Positions 25,886 to 36,000 are shown, numbered from the stretch's first letter. The stretch: 64,000 nt of DNA from Treponema sp. OMZ 787 (GCF_024181225.1 NZ_CP051198.1:1984001-2048000); one strand, 5' to 3'. Notes: generated by a model from the letters alone, not told the origin. A program made the numbers and translations.

Positions 25886-26506
25886 CTAAATAGTTTTTGA
25901 TTTTTCCTCCAAGTTTTTTATTTCAAAAAAAATATATGCCAAAAAAATATTTTCCTCATCAACATATAATAGAGCAGTTGCCTTTACATTAAACCTTTCT
26001 TTGTTAATTACCAAAAGCAAATCTTGATCAAAGCTACAGCAATTTTCATTGGGGATATCAAAAGCTGCAACTCCTACATCAAATCCTGAAAACCATACTA
26101 TTTTTGCTTTATTTTTTTCTATAAACATATCAATATTTTCAAACTGCTTTATAAACTCTCGAGCATTCTTTCCATTACCAAATAAAAAAATTTGCTCTAA
26201 AGGCTGTTCTATTTCATTAGTTTTTTTATTTTCAGGTAAAGCGGTACAATCTAAAAATTTTTTAAATACAGCACCACCCCCATTAACGCCATCATAACAA
26301 AAAGAAATAGAGACTAATTTTTTATAAAAAATATCTTCATATTCTTCAGCAGATAAATCAAAGATTCTTGTATAAAAATTTGACATAAAATTTTCTATTC
26401 GTTTTTTATTATTATCATCCATTTCTATTTCAACACAACCATAGCAAAATAGCTGCAATAGGTGAAAAGATAATAATAAAATTACAAAAAATAGTATTTT
26501 TTTCAT
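25886..26506 (-). CDS. Exported protein, probable immunity partner
   Basis: 206 residues. The N-terminus MKKILFFVILLLSFHLLQLF is a clear export signal; the following CYGC could be a weak lipobox. The mature part is unrecognised, with FYTRIFDLSAEEYEDIFYKKL and a glycine-rich YDGVNGGGAVFKKF. It starts 15 bases after the stop of the Rhs cassette at 26522, so it is the expected immunity gene, placed outside the cytoplasm. Confidence 0.62.
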   Translation of the reverse strand: MKKILFFVILLLSFHLLQLFCYGCVEIEMDDNNKKRIENFMSNFYTRIFDLSAEEYEDIFYKKLVSISFCYDGVNGGGAVFKKFLDCTALPENKKTNEIEQPLEQIFLFGNGKNAREFIKQFENIDMFIEKNKAKIVWFSGFDVGVAAFDIPNENCCSFDQDLLLVINKERFNVKATALLYVDEENIFLAYIFFEIKNLEEKSKTI

Positions 26507-26521
26507 GTTACAATATCTCCT

Positions 26522-27892
26522 TTAATGTTTAATTTGAATTTCTTCATTGCGTCTGGCAGAAATTTCTTTATAATGTCTTCTCCACGCTTTCCATGCCTGA
26601 TATCTACTAGTAGAATTATTCTCTTTTTTCCAATTTTCTTTCCATAATTTTTTGTATTCTTTGAATACAGTTCTTGTAAATGCATTGCAATCATTTATCA
26701 GAATTTTGTATTTTTGCTTCGCACTGTCATTATTATGTTTACCATTTGGTAATTTACCCCCAAATCTTTCCATATTCAAAGCATTTTCAACAGCTTGCTT
26801 AGTAATGTTATCATCCATATTTGTATATTTTATGCTATACTGTCTATCCTCAACATTTTTCAGCTCATTATACTTAATTCCTTGATTCCGACCTAAATGA
26901 TGTACCATTCCATAAGAGTCCTTAAACGTTTTCAATTCACCATAGTCTACCAAAGAATGTTTGGCGAATTCAAAAATTTTTCCAAGCTTAGAGGCTATCT
27001 TATATGCTTTGACAGTTCCATTAGAATTAATCCTACGAGATAAAATTGATGCCTCCCCATCCGGATCAATATACTTCACCGGATTATTCCCTGCATAGTG
27101 GTACACGTGAAGATTAACAACATTAAACACGCCTCCCATACCGGGTAAATTCTCGTTATGTTTCTTAGCTTCATTGTCAATGGGTGCTTTAGGTATGTAA
27201 TCATTAAGTGCAGGGTCGCCTGACAACCACCTCGAATACTTCGGGTCAAGATACCTAGCTCCATAGTAGTACAATCCCGTCTCCTCGTCAAGCTCTTTAC
27301 CGGTAAACCTAAAAGGAAGTTTATCAATTCCGGGAGCTGTCTCCTCTATCCAGAGTTCTCCGTAAGGTGTGTACTCTATATGCTCATATTGCTTACCGCG
27401 CCAATCTGTTACAAATTGTGCGCTTCCCAAGTGATCGCTTTGGTAGTAGTATCTCTTTGCCTTTTGTTCGTCGTTGTCTCTTTGGTTTTCCGTATGTGTC
27501 ATCTCTTTTGAAAATATGCGGGCATCTCCTGCGTCGCTACGCAAAAATAAATGCTCGACGTATACCCGATACGCCTCCGCTCTATTTTTACTAGGCTCCT
27601 TGTATCTGCTCCGCCTATTTCCAAAAGTCCTGTCAGTGGGACTGTTTAATAATAATTTTCTTTTGGCGGACTGCCGGTATTTGTGTACTATCAATACTAT
27701 GCAAAGGTACACAAATACCGGCACCGCGCTTTTCGCTCCAATCTTTTTGCTGCATTTGTCTTCACAGGCAAGGCTCTTCCCTCCGGTCAGAGCTTGCTTT
27801 TTGATTACACAAACCGCAAAAAGGATTTTTGCTTCAATCGCTGTCCGAATGAGATAGGTAGGCTGTGAACAAATACAAAGTTTTGGTTTCAT
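26522..27892 (-). CDS. Orphan Rhs cassette with papain-like (NDCNAFT) toxin tail
   Basis: Starts at the element head (ATG 27892; an in-frame ATG at 27901 overlaps the previous gene). After about 130 element residues the frame enters Rhs at MTHTENQRDNDEQKAKRYYYQ, then the full core to NPVKYIDPDG. The 180-residue tail has YGMVHHLGRNQG, followed by ILINDCNAFTRTVFKEYKKLW. A His-containing segment before a DCNxFT motif resembles permuted NlpC/papain-like hydrolases, though this is only motif-level. The tail ends in a very basic stretch. No signal peptide; the partner gene encodes an exported protein. Confidence 0.68.
   Translation of the reverse strand: MKPKLCICSQPTYLIRTAIEAKILFAVCVIKKQALTGGKSLACEDKCSKKIGAKSAVPVFVYLCIVLIVHKYRQSAKRKLLLNSPTDRTFGNRRSRYKEPSKNRAEAYRVYVEHLFLRSDAGDARIFSKEMTHTENQRDNDEQKAKRYYYQSDHLGSAQFVTDWRGKQYEHIEYTPYGELWIEETAPGIDKLPFRFTGKELDEETGLYYYGARYLDPKYSRWLSGDPALNDYIPKAPIDNEAKKHNENLPGMGGVFNVVNLHVYHYAGNNPVKYIDPDGEASILSRRINSNGTVKAYKIASKLGKIFEFAKHSLVDYGELKTFKDSYGMVHHLGRNQGIKYNELKNVEDRQYSIKYTNMDDNITKQAVENALNMERFGGKLPNGKHNNDSAKQKYKILINDCNAFTRTVFKEYKKLWKENWKKENNSTSRYQAWKAWRRHYKEISARRNEEIQIKH
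27503..27892 (-). repeat. Hairpin-mosaic element, copy 8
   Basis: Second head type with a shorter middle. The variable slot has the GCCGGTATTTGTGTAC hairpin also found in copy 1. It has the fixed TTTTCAAAAGA end and joins at MTHTEN. Confidence 0.8.
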
Positions 27893-27897
27893 AAATT

Positions 27898-28254
27898 TCA
27901 TTTACGCCATATTTCAACTTCATCATTTCCAAAAAAGATTTTCTTTACATCATCAGAAATTTTTAGTTCATATAAAAATCTTCCTGTATCATTTTTTTTC
28001 TTAAAAATTGAAATTTTAATCTTTATTTTCAACTCATCATTTTTTTTCTGTAAATCAATTTTTTTGATTACATAATTACTGTGCATACACAGTCCTGATA
28101 TTTTTATTGAAAGTTCATTACCATTTCTACATTCTGTTATTTCAAAATTATCAATATCATTATACTCTAAAACCATTTGTGATAAACAACTCCATAAACA
28201 AATACTTAAAATAGTTAATAAGGTAAATCTAATCATTACTTTTTTCATAGTCAT
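27898..28254 (-). CDS. Small lipoprotein, probable immunity partner
   Basis: 118 residues with signal MKKVMIRFTLLTILSICLWSC (lipobox LWSC). ATGs at 28254 and 28248 are both possible; the gene begins almost at the stop codon of the preceding toxin (28259), suggesting coupled translation. The mature part is a short beta-rich domain (IKISIFKKKNDTGRFLYELKI), not recognised. As the gene right after the permuted papain-like cassette, it should be its immunity protein at the membrane. Confidence 0.65.
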   Translation of the reverse strand: MTMKKVMIRFTLLTILSICLWSCLSQMVLEYNDIDNFEITECRNGNELSIKISGLCMHSNYVIKKIDLQKKNDELKIKIKISIFKKKNDTGRFLYELKISDDVKKIFFGNDEVEIWRK

Positions 28255-28258
28255 CTCA

Positions 28259-31200
28259 TCATTCTGCTAATGAATTATAAATAGGATCCAATGATACATT
28301 AGATGTACTACCTACTCCATAAGACGAAGAACCAGAACTTCTGTCAACAGAATTTGATCCAGTACTAGAAGCTCCGCTACTTGAATTTGGCATTTCTAAA
28401 GTTCCATTTGCTACATTTCCATTAGCTTTAATTATTGATTTTTTCAAAGTTTCAGGATTATTAATAATTATCAAAGTATTAGCATTTAAATATTCGCCTG
28501 TAGCAGAATCCCAAGCATCTTGTGCAAATTTTGAACATGGTCCAAACAATTTCCATGCACCTTTACCTTTTTCTTTATAATCATTAATTGTCTTTAATAA
28601 AGCTCGTTCTTGGTTATCATCCAAATGAACAGATCTAGTTGCTTCTGCACCTCTATTCTGTTCAAGATTTTCAAATAACCCATTACCTTTCCCAGTGGGA
28701 TTATTACCCCATGTTCCATATGTTGTCGTAACACCAGTATCATCCGGTGTATAAGAAATCCATGCATGTCCCCCCATCAAAGAATTTCCAGTTGAATAAA
28801 TAGTGAGTTTTCCACTTTTCCCATCCGGATCAGTATACTTCACCGGATTATTGCCTGCATAATGGTAAACATGTAAGTTTACAACATTAAATACCCCTCC
28901 CATTCCCGGCAAGTTTTCATTGTGTTTCTTTGCCTCATCGTTTATCGGAGCCTTTGGTATATAATCATTAAGTGCAGGATCCCCACTTAACCACCTACTA
29001 TACTTCGGATCTAAGTATCTTGCTCCATAATAATACAGTCCTGTCTCTTCGTCAAGCTCTTTGCCGGTAAACCTAAACGGTAACTTATCCAATCCTGCAG
29101 CAACTTCCTCTATCCAGAGTTCTCCGTACGGTGTGTATTCGATGTGCTCGTACTGTCTGCCTTTCCAGTCTGTTACGAACTGTGCACTTCCCAAATTGTC
29201 GCTATGGTAGTAATACCGTTTAGCCTTTTGTTCATCGTTATCGCCTTTGTTATCCGTGTGCGTCATCGCTGTTACAAGGCGGCTGTTACCGACAAATATG
29301 TGTTTGTGTACACGTAAGCCTTGAGGGTTATTTTGGTCTTGTGTCGGTATGTGTATTGTGAAAAAATTGTTGAAGTATAAGGTTTCACTTCTTCCCTCGT
29401 CTGTGTATTTAAGTGCTCTTTGTCCGTCTTCGCCATAGCGGTAGTGGACTGTGTAGTTTTTGTCGCTTGATTTTGTTAAGAGGTTTCGCTCGTTCCAAGT
29501 GTAGTTTCTTCGATAAGCAAATAGATCTTGCGGGTTTGATTGTTCGGTTTCTTTAGGAGCATCAAGACCGAAGCCGTAGTCTGCACCGTATACGTCTTCA
29601 TTTTCAAAGTATGAGTATGTAAATACAAACTCTTCTTCATCTGTAAAAGGTCCGTCTTTTTCGGCTGTGATATTTCCGTTTGCGTCATAGCGGTAATAAC
29701 GGTTACCTGCCCTTATTAACCTGTGTGCATAAGCCGGGTCGTACTCGTAGTCGAGGTTGTAATCAAGTTCAGCTTTGGGATACGAGTTCCCTTGAGCTCC
29801 GGGTATGTTTGTGGTGCTTAGCTTTTCTTTCATGTTGCCTATAGCGTCAAAGCTAAAGGTTTGTTTATATTTTGCAATACTTACCGGTGTCATACCGAAG
29901 CTCTTTTTACCCTTGTATTGGTTGCTTGTTCCTTCTACGCTTATCAGCTGGTACAAGCTGTCGTAAGAATATGTTTGTTGTGTTTCGTAAGTACTTGCAT
30001 CATTATTATAGCCTAGGACGTTTCCGACAGGGTCGAATGAGTATTTTATTTTTTGGAAGACGTCTTGGGTTTGTACGTTTTTGGTTTCTATTGTATCGAG
30101 CCAGCGCCGCTTCTCATCGTATTTGTATCTTGTTTCTACTCCGTTTCCGTATTTAATGTAGACTCGTTGTGCGTGCTCGTCATATAGGATTTTATCGACA
30201 TAAGAGTATTCTGCCTTTCCCTTGTTTGTAGTTTTTACTCCGCTTACTCCCCTTAGCTGTCCGCCTTTGTCATAGGTGTAGGTTATTTTTTCTCCGTCGG
30301 GGTACTTCATGCTTTGCATTCTTCCAAGGTAATCGGAGCGGTATTCAAAACTTGCAGTTTCGGGGCTGCTTCCTGCTCCGTAGCGGTTTATGGTTCTTGT
30401 TTCGCTTACTACCTCGTTTAAGTTTCCGTAAGTGTAGTGAGTCTCTCCCGTCTCATCTTTTTTGTATACTATTTGTCCCGCTCCATTTTGTCCGTGAGCT
30501 CCGTATTTGTATTCTATGTCTTGGCTAAAAGGATAGTCTATTTTTAGTATGCGGTCAAAGCCGTCGTATTCATATCGTATTTCGGCAGCCTTGTTTTTTA
30601 ATACCGAATCGGTTTCCGCTTGAAGTCTTCCTTTATCGTCGTATATCCATTCTTTTTTGCCGGTGTCCTTGCTTTCAAGCGCCGTTCTTCTTCCCAATAG
30701 GTCATACGTTACCGATAAAAGATTATTTTTTGCGTCATAGGCTCTAAGCATTTCTCCTAATACGGAGTATTCGTATCGTGCTTTGGTAAGTAAGGTATTG
30801 GTTTGATCCAAGCGTTCTACTTCCCGTATGTTTCCTCTTGCGTCTTTTTTGCTTATGCTTATGTTCTCCAGCGGGTCAGTTGCCTTTGTTATTTGAAGCG
30901 AAGCGTCTATCGAGTATTCATTTCTTTGTGTGTGCCCGTCTGGAAGCGTGGTTAGAATGTTTCTGTCAATATCGTCATACTCGTATTTCGTGCCGTTTCT
31001 TATCGTTGTAAAATTATTTAGTTCGTAAAAAGATTCAAGGGCTTCATAAGAGTTTTTATTTACCAGTTCTTGTTCTAAATCCCCTCCGTAAAAGAATGGC
31101 ATTCCTTCTTCTATCTTTCGTCCTGCTTCATCATAGTTTATTGCACTTGAGATGTTCCAGCCCGTTTGGGTTTGGTCAGCGGTTCCGTCTACGTATACTT

Positions 31201-32398
31201 CTCCCTCTTTTGCTGTATAGCTTATTCTTCCTAAGCCGTCATGGAGAACTATTGTTTTCATTACTTTTTCATCTTCTGCTTCAGTGCTTATTTTGTTTTC
31301 TGTTACGGTGTACCAATAGGAATCTTTTGGCGTAATGTATGTGTATTTTGCGTAAGGAGTTTCACTTGTGTCGTAGGGGCTGCGTACTTCGGTTACTCTT
31401 GCCAAGTTGTCATATTTATAGCTCATTGTATTGTTTGCAGCATCCGTTTCTTTTAGTTTTACTCCTAAAATACGATCCCATTCTATTTTACTTGTGTAAG
31501 ATTTATCTCCTTTAGAGCTTAACTCTTTTATTTCAATCGGGTAGATGCCGTCAAGGTATTTGTATTCGGCTCTTTTACCTGTCGGGCTTGTTACCGCTTT
31601 TATGTTTCCTTCCTCTGTCCATTCTATGCGGTTTACAAGATATGCTCCATGCGACGTGTATTGTTTTAATTCCGTTAAGGCGCCTGTTCTGCTGTCGTAT
31701 GCGCCCTCCCTTTTACGCAAAAGAGTTCCTGTCTTTCCGTGCAGGACATGTATTTTTTCGGGGTGGGCTTTAAAGTACTTATCTTCACTCGCCCCCTTCC
31801 AGTATGTTATTTCCGCTATTATGTCGTCGTTTGTGTTTATGACATCTCCCTTGTCATAGAGTTTTGTTACGTTGCCGTATTTGTCGTACTCGTATTCGCT
31901 TTCGGTTTTTATTTCGTTGTAGTTTTCTCGTATTGTGTTAGTTTCTTTTTTTATTCTTGCATGGGGGGCTGTGTCTACCTCGTATTCTTTTATTGAGTAT
32001 ACTCTGTTTCCGTTTTTTACAGTTTCTTTTGAAAATATATACGCCGTCTGCGGCGTCGCTTCAAAAAAATTAATCCTCAACGTACATAAAGTACGCCTGC
32101 GGTTAATTTTTTCTCGCTCCTTGCATCCAACATGTCTATTTTCAAAAGTCCTGTCAGTGGGGCTGTTTAGTAATAACTTTCTTTTAGCGGACTGCCGATA
32201 CTTGTTTATCATTATAATATAAAAGTAAACAAGTATCGGCACCGCGCTTTTCAGGGCTCCGCTATCGCTTCGGTATCTTTCCGCAGAAATTACTGCGGAA
32301 AGATGTACAGCAAAAGCAATTTTTATAAATTGCTTTTGCTCCCTTACAATCGCTGTCCGAGTGAGATAGTTGGGCTGTGAATAATAACTAATCTTCAT
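28259..32398 (-). CDS. Long orphan YD/Rhs cassette with HAW...C peptidase-like toxin tail
   Basis: 1,379 residues. About 125 element residues lead into Rhs at ETVKNGNRVYSIKEYE, so nearly the whole YD-repeat region (about 1,050 residues) is present, but no SpvB or export part. The Rhs core is complete to NPVKYTDPDG. The 190-residue tail has LMGGHAWISYTPDD and GTWGNN, then KLFGPCSKFAQDAWDS, an order of His before Cys that resembles permuted papain/NlpC-fold hydrolases; it ends in a serine-rich stretch. The ATG overlaps the end of the previous lipoprotein gene and has AGAAGGA upstream. Part of its YD region (31074-31970) reads identical to that of the giant gene at 44885-54556. Probably a silent donor for the full-length genes. 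Confidence 0.75.
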   Translation of the reverse strand: MKISYYSQPNYLTRTAIVREQKQFIKIAFAVHLSAVISAERYRSDSGALKSAVPILVYFYIIMINKYRQSAKRKLLLNSPTDRTFENRHVGCKEREKINRRRTLCTLRINFFEATPQTAYIFSKETVKNGNRVYSIKEYEVDTAPHARIKKETNTIRENYNEIKTESEYEYDKYGNVTKLYDKGDVINTNDDIIAEITYWKGASEDKYFKAHPEKIHVLHGKTGTLLRKREGAYDSRTGALTELKQYTSHGAYLVNRIEWTEEGNIKAVTSPTGKRAEYKYLDGIYPIEIKELSSKGDKSYTSKIEWDRILGVKLKETDAANNTMSYKYDNLARVTEVRSPYDTSETPYAKYTYITPKDSYWYTVTENKISTEAEDEKVMKTIVLHDGLGRISYTAKEGEVYVDGTADQTQTGWNISSAINYDEAGRKIEEGMPFFYGGDLEQELVNKNSYEALESFYELNNFTTIRNGTKYEYDDIDRNILTTLPDGHTQRNEYSIDASLQITKATDPLENISISKKDARGNIREVERLDQTNTLLTKARYEYSVLGEMLRAYDAKNNLLSVTYDLLGRRTALESKDTGKKEWIYDDKGRLQAETDSVLKNKAAEIRYEYDGFDRILKIDYPFSQDIEYKYGAHGQNGAGQIVYKKDETGETHYTYGNLNEVVSETRTINRYGAGSSPETASFEYRSDYLGRMQSMKYPDGEKITYTYDKGGQLRGVSGVKTTNKGKAEYSYVDKILYDEHAQRVYIKYGNGVETRYKYDEKRRWLDTIETKNVQTQDVFQKIKYSFDPVGNVLGYNNDASTYETQQTYSYDSLYQLISVEGTSNQYKGKKSFGMTPVSIAKYKQTFSFDAIGNMKEKLSTTNIPGAQGNSYPKAELDYNLDYEYDPAYAHRLIRAGNRYYRYDANGNITAEKDGPFTDEEEFVFTYSYFENEDVYGADYGFGLDAPKETEQSNPQDLFAYRRNYTWNERNLLTKSSDKNYTVHYRYGEDGQRALKYTDEGRSETLYFNNFFTIHIPTQDQNNPQGLRVHKHIFVGNSRLVTAMTHTDNKGDNDEQKAKRYYYHSDNLGSAQFVTDWKGRQYEHIEYTPYGELWIEEVAAGLDKLPFRFTGKELDEETGLYYYGARYLDPKYSRWLSGDPALNDYIPKAPINDEAKKHNENLPGMGGVFNVVNLHVYHYAGNNPVKYTDPDGKSGKLTIYSTGNSLMGGHAWISYTPDDTGVTTTYGTWGNNPTGKGNGLFENLEQNRGAEATRSVHLDDNQERALLKTINDYKEKGKGAWKLFGPCSKFAQDAWDSATGEYLNANTLIIINNPETLKKSIIKANGNVANGTLEMPNSSSGASSTGSNSVDRSSGSSSYGVGSTSNVSLDPIYNSLAE
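31074..31970. repeat. 0.9-kb identical YD-repeat tract shared with the giant gene
   Basis: Reads identical to 47700-48596 (offset 16,626) over the parts I compared, while sequence on both sides differs clearly and the other giant gene differs at many synonymous sites in the same region. This is the signature of a recent gene-conversion or crossover tract. Confidence 0.75.
32025..32398 (-). repeat. Hairpin-mosaic element, copy 9
   Basis: Shares the 12-bp and 14-bp hairpins with copies 1, 2, 4 and 10. The variable slot has a 15-bp stem, GCCGATACTTGTTTA (32194-32208) with its complement (32226-32240). The TTTTCAAAAGA end joins Rhs at the ETVKNG codons. Confidence 0.82.
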
Positions 32399-33011
32399 TT
32401 TTTCCTTCTTCAGTTTTTTCCCTTATAACTATATAACTGGAATTACCAAATTCACCTCTTTTCAAGAATTTTTTATATTTTTGATCGATATCAATTTCTT
32501 TCTTCAAATTGAATACGGTAAAGTATATATTTTTCTCATTCAAAATATCTTTTTTGGTATATAACAATTCTTTACCACTTTCATTAGGTACAATCTTATA
32601 CACATTCATTTCAATAAACACCGTATCTAATGCTTTAATAATTTTATCCATATCTATAAATTCTTTACCATCTTCATCTCGTGAAATAGACATACCAAAC
32701 CCCATACTATACAGAATATCAGAATTAGCCGGCCTCCAAAACAAGCAGGCAAATCCGGAAGGTTTAATAACTATCGGCGCCAATGCTATAGAGGGGCCAA
32801 AGGAACTTTCTTCTTTGTACTTAAAAGCCATTAGTCCGTCATAAGTAACGTCAACATCATATAGTTTATCAGTTGACACTTGATAGATAGTTTTTACTTC
32901 CACTAAAATAGGTCCACCTGTTGCATTAAGTATGTAAAGCCTTGCACTAGGAAGACATGATGTTAGACTCATCGTTATTACGGCTATACATATTATGTAT
33001 ATTTTTCTCAT
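32388..33011 (-). CDS. Lipoprotein, probable immunity to the HEXXH toxin
   Basis: 207 residues; MRKIYIICIAVITMSLTSC is a lipoprotein signal with lipobox LTSC. The mature part, PSARLYILNATGGPILVEVKT onward, is beta-rich and unrecognised. It starts 19 bases after the stop of the 3,266-residue Rhs gene, so it should protect against that gene's metallopeptidase-like tail in the envelope. Its last codons overlap the head of the next element. Confidence 0.68.
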   Translation of the reverse strand: MRKIYIICIAVITMSLTSCLPSARLYILNATGGPILVEVKTIYQVSTDKLYDVDVTYDGLMAFKYKEESSFGPSIALAPIVIKPSGFACLFWRPANSDILYSMGFGMSISRDEDGKEFIDMDKIIKALDTVFIEMNVYKIVPNESGKELLYTKKDILNEKNIYFTVFNLKKEIDIDQKYKKFLKRGEFGNSSYIVIREKTEEGKNED

Positions 33012-33030
33012 ACAGCACTCCTTATTTCAA

Positions 33031-36000
33031 TTATTTTTTTTCTTCTTTATTCTTTTCTTTATTGTATTTTTCAGCCCATTGCTCCGTCCAAAAATGCTTA
33101 TAAGGATCGTCGTCTCCATTTTCTCTAAGTTCATTGCATCTATTACATTTATTTGTATTATGCATCGCCGCATGAATAATACTTGGAATTCCTATGACAA
33201 ATAAATATAACGGCCCCAATATCCACGATTGGTAATAATGTCCTTTTTCATGCGATTTGAATGAAGGATGTCCCATACCAATGCTCCCTAATGTTATTCC
33301 ATCCTTACGGTTTGGGAGGTTTACATATTTAAAACCGCCATCCCAATCAACAGTTCCCCCCGATCCAAGAATAAAACCATATCCTAATAATAATCCAAGA
33401 ATTTCTTGTGGTGCAAACCACAGGGTCTGCGGCAACATTGCTATTGAATGACCTATCAATTTCCATGTATTAATAAAATTAGATTTAAATTTCTCTCCAA
33501 AATTTGACCAATTATTATCACGAATTGATTGAATTACCGCCCCTATTAAATCATCAATGATAAAAAACTTACCGGTAGGATCAGTATACTTCACCGGATT
33601 ATTCCCCGCATAGTGGTACACGTGCAGATTGACTGTATTAAACACCCCGCCCATGCCAGGCAGGTTTTCATTGTGCTTTTTCGCCTCATCGTCAATGGGC
33701 GCTTTAGGAATGTACTCACCCAACGCCGGATCCCCACTCAACCATCTACTGTATTTAGGGTCTAAGTACCTCGCCCCGTAATAATACAGCCCGGTCTCTT
33801 CGTCAAGCTCCTTACCCGTAAAGCGGAAAGGTAACTTGTCCAACCCCGCAGCAACTTCTTCAACCCAGAGTTCGCCATACGGCGTGTATTCAATATGCTC
33901 GTACTGCCTGCCTTTCCAGTCGGTTACAAATTGCGCACTTCCCAAATGGTCACTGTGGTAATAATATCTTTTAGCCTTTTGTTCATCGTTGTCGCCTTGG
34001 TTTTCCGTGTGGGTCATTGCGGTTACTAATCTTGAATTCCCTACGAATATGTGTTTATGCACCCTTAACCCTTGAGGGTTGTTTTGGTCTTGGGTTGGTA
34101 TGTGTATTGTGAAAAAGTTATTAAAGTATAAGGTTTCGCTTCGCCCCTCGTCTGTGTATTTTAAGGCTCTCTGTCCGTCTTCTCCGTAGCGGTAGTGGAC
34201 TGTGTAGTTTCTGTCGCTTGATTTTGTTAAGAGGTTTCGCTCGTTCCAAGTGTAATTTCTTCTGTAGGCAAATAGGTCTTGCGGGTTTGACTGCTCGGTT
34301 TCTTTTGGAGCGTCAAGCCCGAAGCCATAATCTGCACCATAAACGTCTTGTTCTTCAAAATAGGAGTATGTAAATACAAACTCTTCTTCATCTGTGAAGG
34401 GGCCGTCTTTTTCGGCTGTGATGTTGCCGTTGGCGTCATAGCGGTAGTATCGGTTGCCTGCTCTTATTAGGCGGTGTGCATAGGCAGAGTCATACTCGTA
34501 ATTTAAGCTATAATCAAGTTCAGCTTTGGGGTAAGAGTTTCCTTGTGCACCGGGTATGTTTGTGGTGCTTAGTTTTTCTTTCATGTTTCCTATGCCATCA
34601 AAGGCAAAGGTTTGTTTATATTTTGCAATGCTTACAGGTGTTGCACCAAAGCTTTTTTTGGTTTTGTATTGCTTGCTTGTTCCTTCTACGTTTATAAGCT
34701 GGTAAAGGTTGTCGTATTTATATTCTTGTTTTGTTTCGTAAGTACTTGCATCATTATTATAGCCTAGGACGTTTCCTACTGCATCAAAATTATACTTTAT
34801 TTTTTGAAAGACGTCTTGGGTTTGTACGTTTTTGGTTTCTATCGAGTCAAGCCATCTTCGTTTTTCATCGTACTGGTATCTCGTTTCTACTCCGTTTCCG
34901 TATTTTATATACACTCTTTGCGCGTGTTCGTCATATAGGATTTTGTCTACGTAAGAATATTCTGCCGTACCTTTTGATGAGGTCTTTACTCCGCTTACTC
35001 CACTTAGCTGTCCGCCTTTGTCGTAAGAGTAGGTTATTGTTTCTCCGTCAGGGTACTTCATGCTTTGCATTCTTCCAAGGTAATCCGAGCGGTATTCAAA
35101 AGAGGCTGTTTCAGGATTGCTTCCGGCTCCGTAGCGGTTGATGGTTCGAGTTTCCTTTGTTACTTCATTGAGATAGCCGTACTTATATCTTGTTTCTCCA
35201 GTCTCATCTTTTTTGTAGACTATTTGTCCCGCACCATTTTGTTCCGGCTCTCCGTATTCGTATTCTATGTCTGGGCTAAAAGGATAGTCGGTCTTTACTA
35301 TGCGGTCAAATCCGTCATATTCGTATCTTATTTCGGCTGCCTTGTTTTTTAATACCGAATCGGTTTCTGCTTGAAGCCTTCCTTTATCGTCGTATATCCA
35401 TTCTTTTTTGCCGGTGTCCTTGCTTTCTAATGCAGTTCTTCTTCCAAGCAAGTCATAACTTACCGATAAAAGGTTTTCGTTTGCGTCATATGCTCTAAGC
35501 ATTTCTCCTAATACGGAGTATTCGTATCGTGCTTTGGTAAGTAAGGTATTGGTTTGATCCAAGCGTTCTACTTCCCGTATGTTTCCTCTTGCGTCTTTTT
35601 TGCTTATGCTTATGTTCTCCAGCGGGTCAGTTGTTTTTGTTATTTGTAAAGAGTTTTCTATCGAATACTCCGTTTTTTGTTTGTATCCGTCAGGAAGTGT
35701 AGTTACAACAGGTCTATCTATATCGTCATACTCGTATTTTGTTCCGTTCCGTATGCTTGTAAAATTATTTAATTCATAAAACTGTTCTATCGCCTCATAC
35801 GATGAGATGGTTTTTAAATCGCTTTCTAAATTCCCTCCGTAAAAGAATGGCATTCCTTCTTCTATCTTTCGTCCTACATTATCATAGTTTATTGCACTTG
35901 AGATGTTCCAGCCTGTTTGGGTAGAATCGGCTGTTCCATCTATGTATACTTCTCCCTCTTTTGCTGTGTAACTTATTCTTCCTAAGCCATCGTGAAGAAC

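Noticed and set aside
33015..33060. T-rich run near the 3' end of toxin A as a phase-variation tract
   Set aside because: Interrupted by other bases and located in the last lysine codons, where slippage would matter little.
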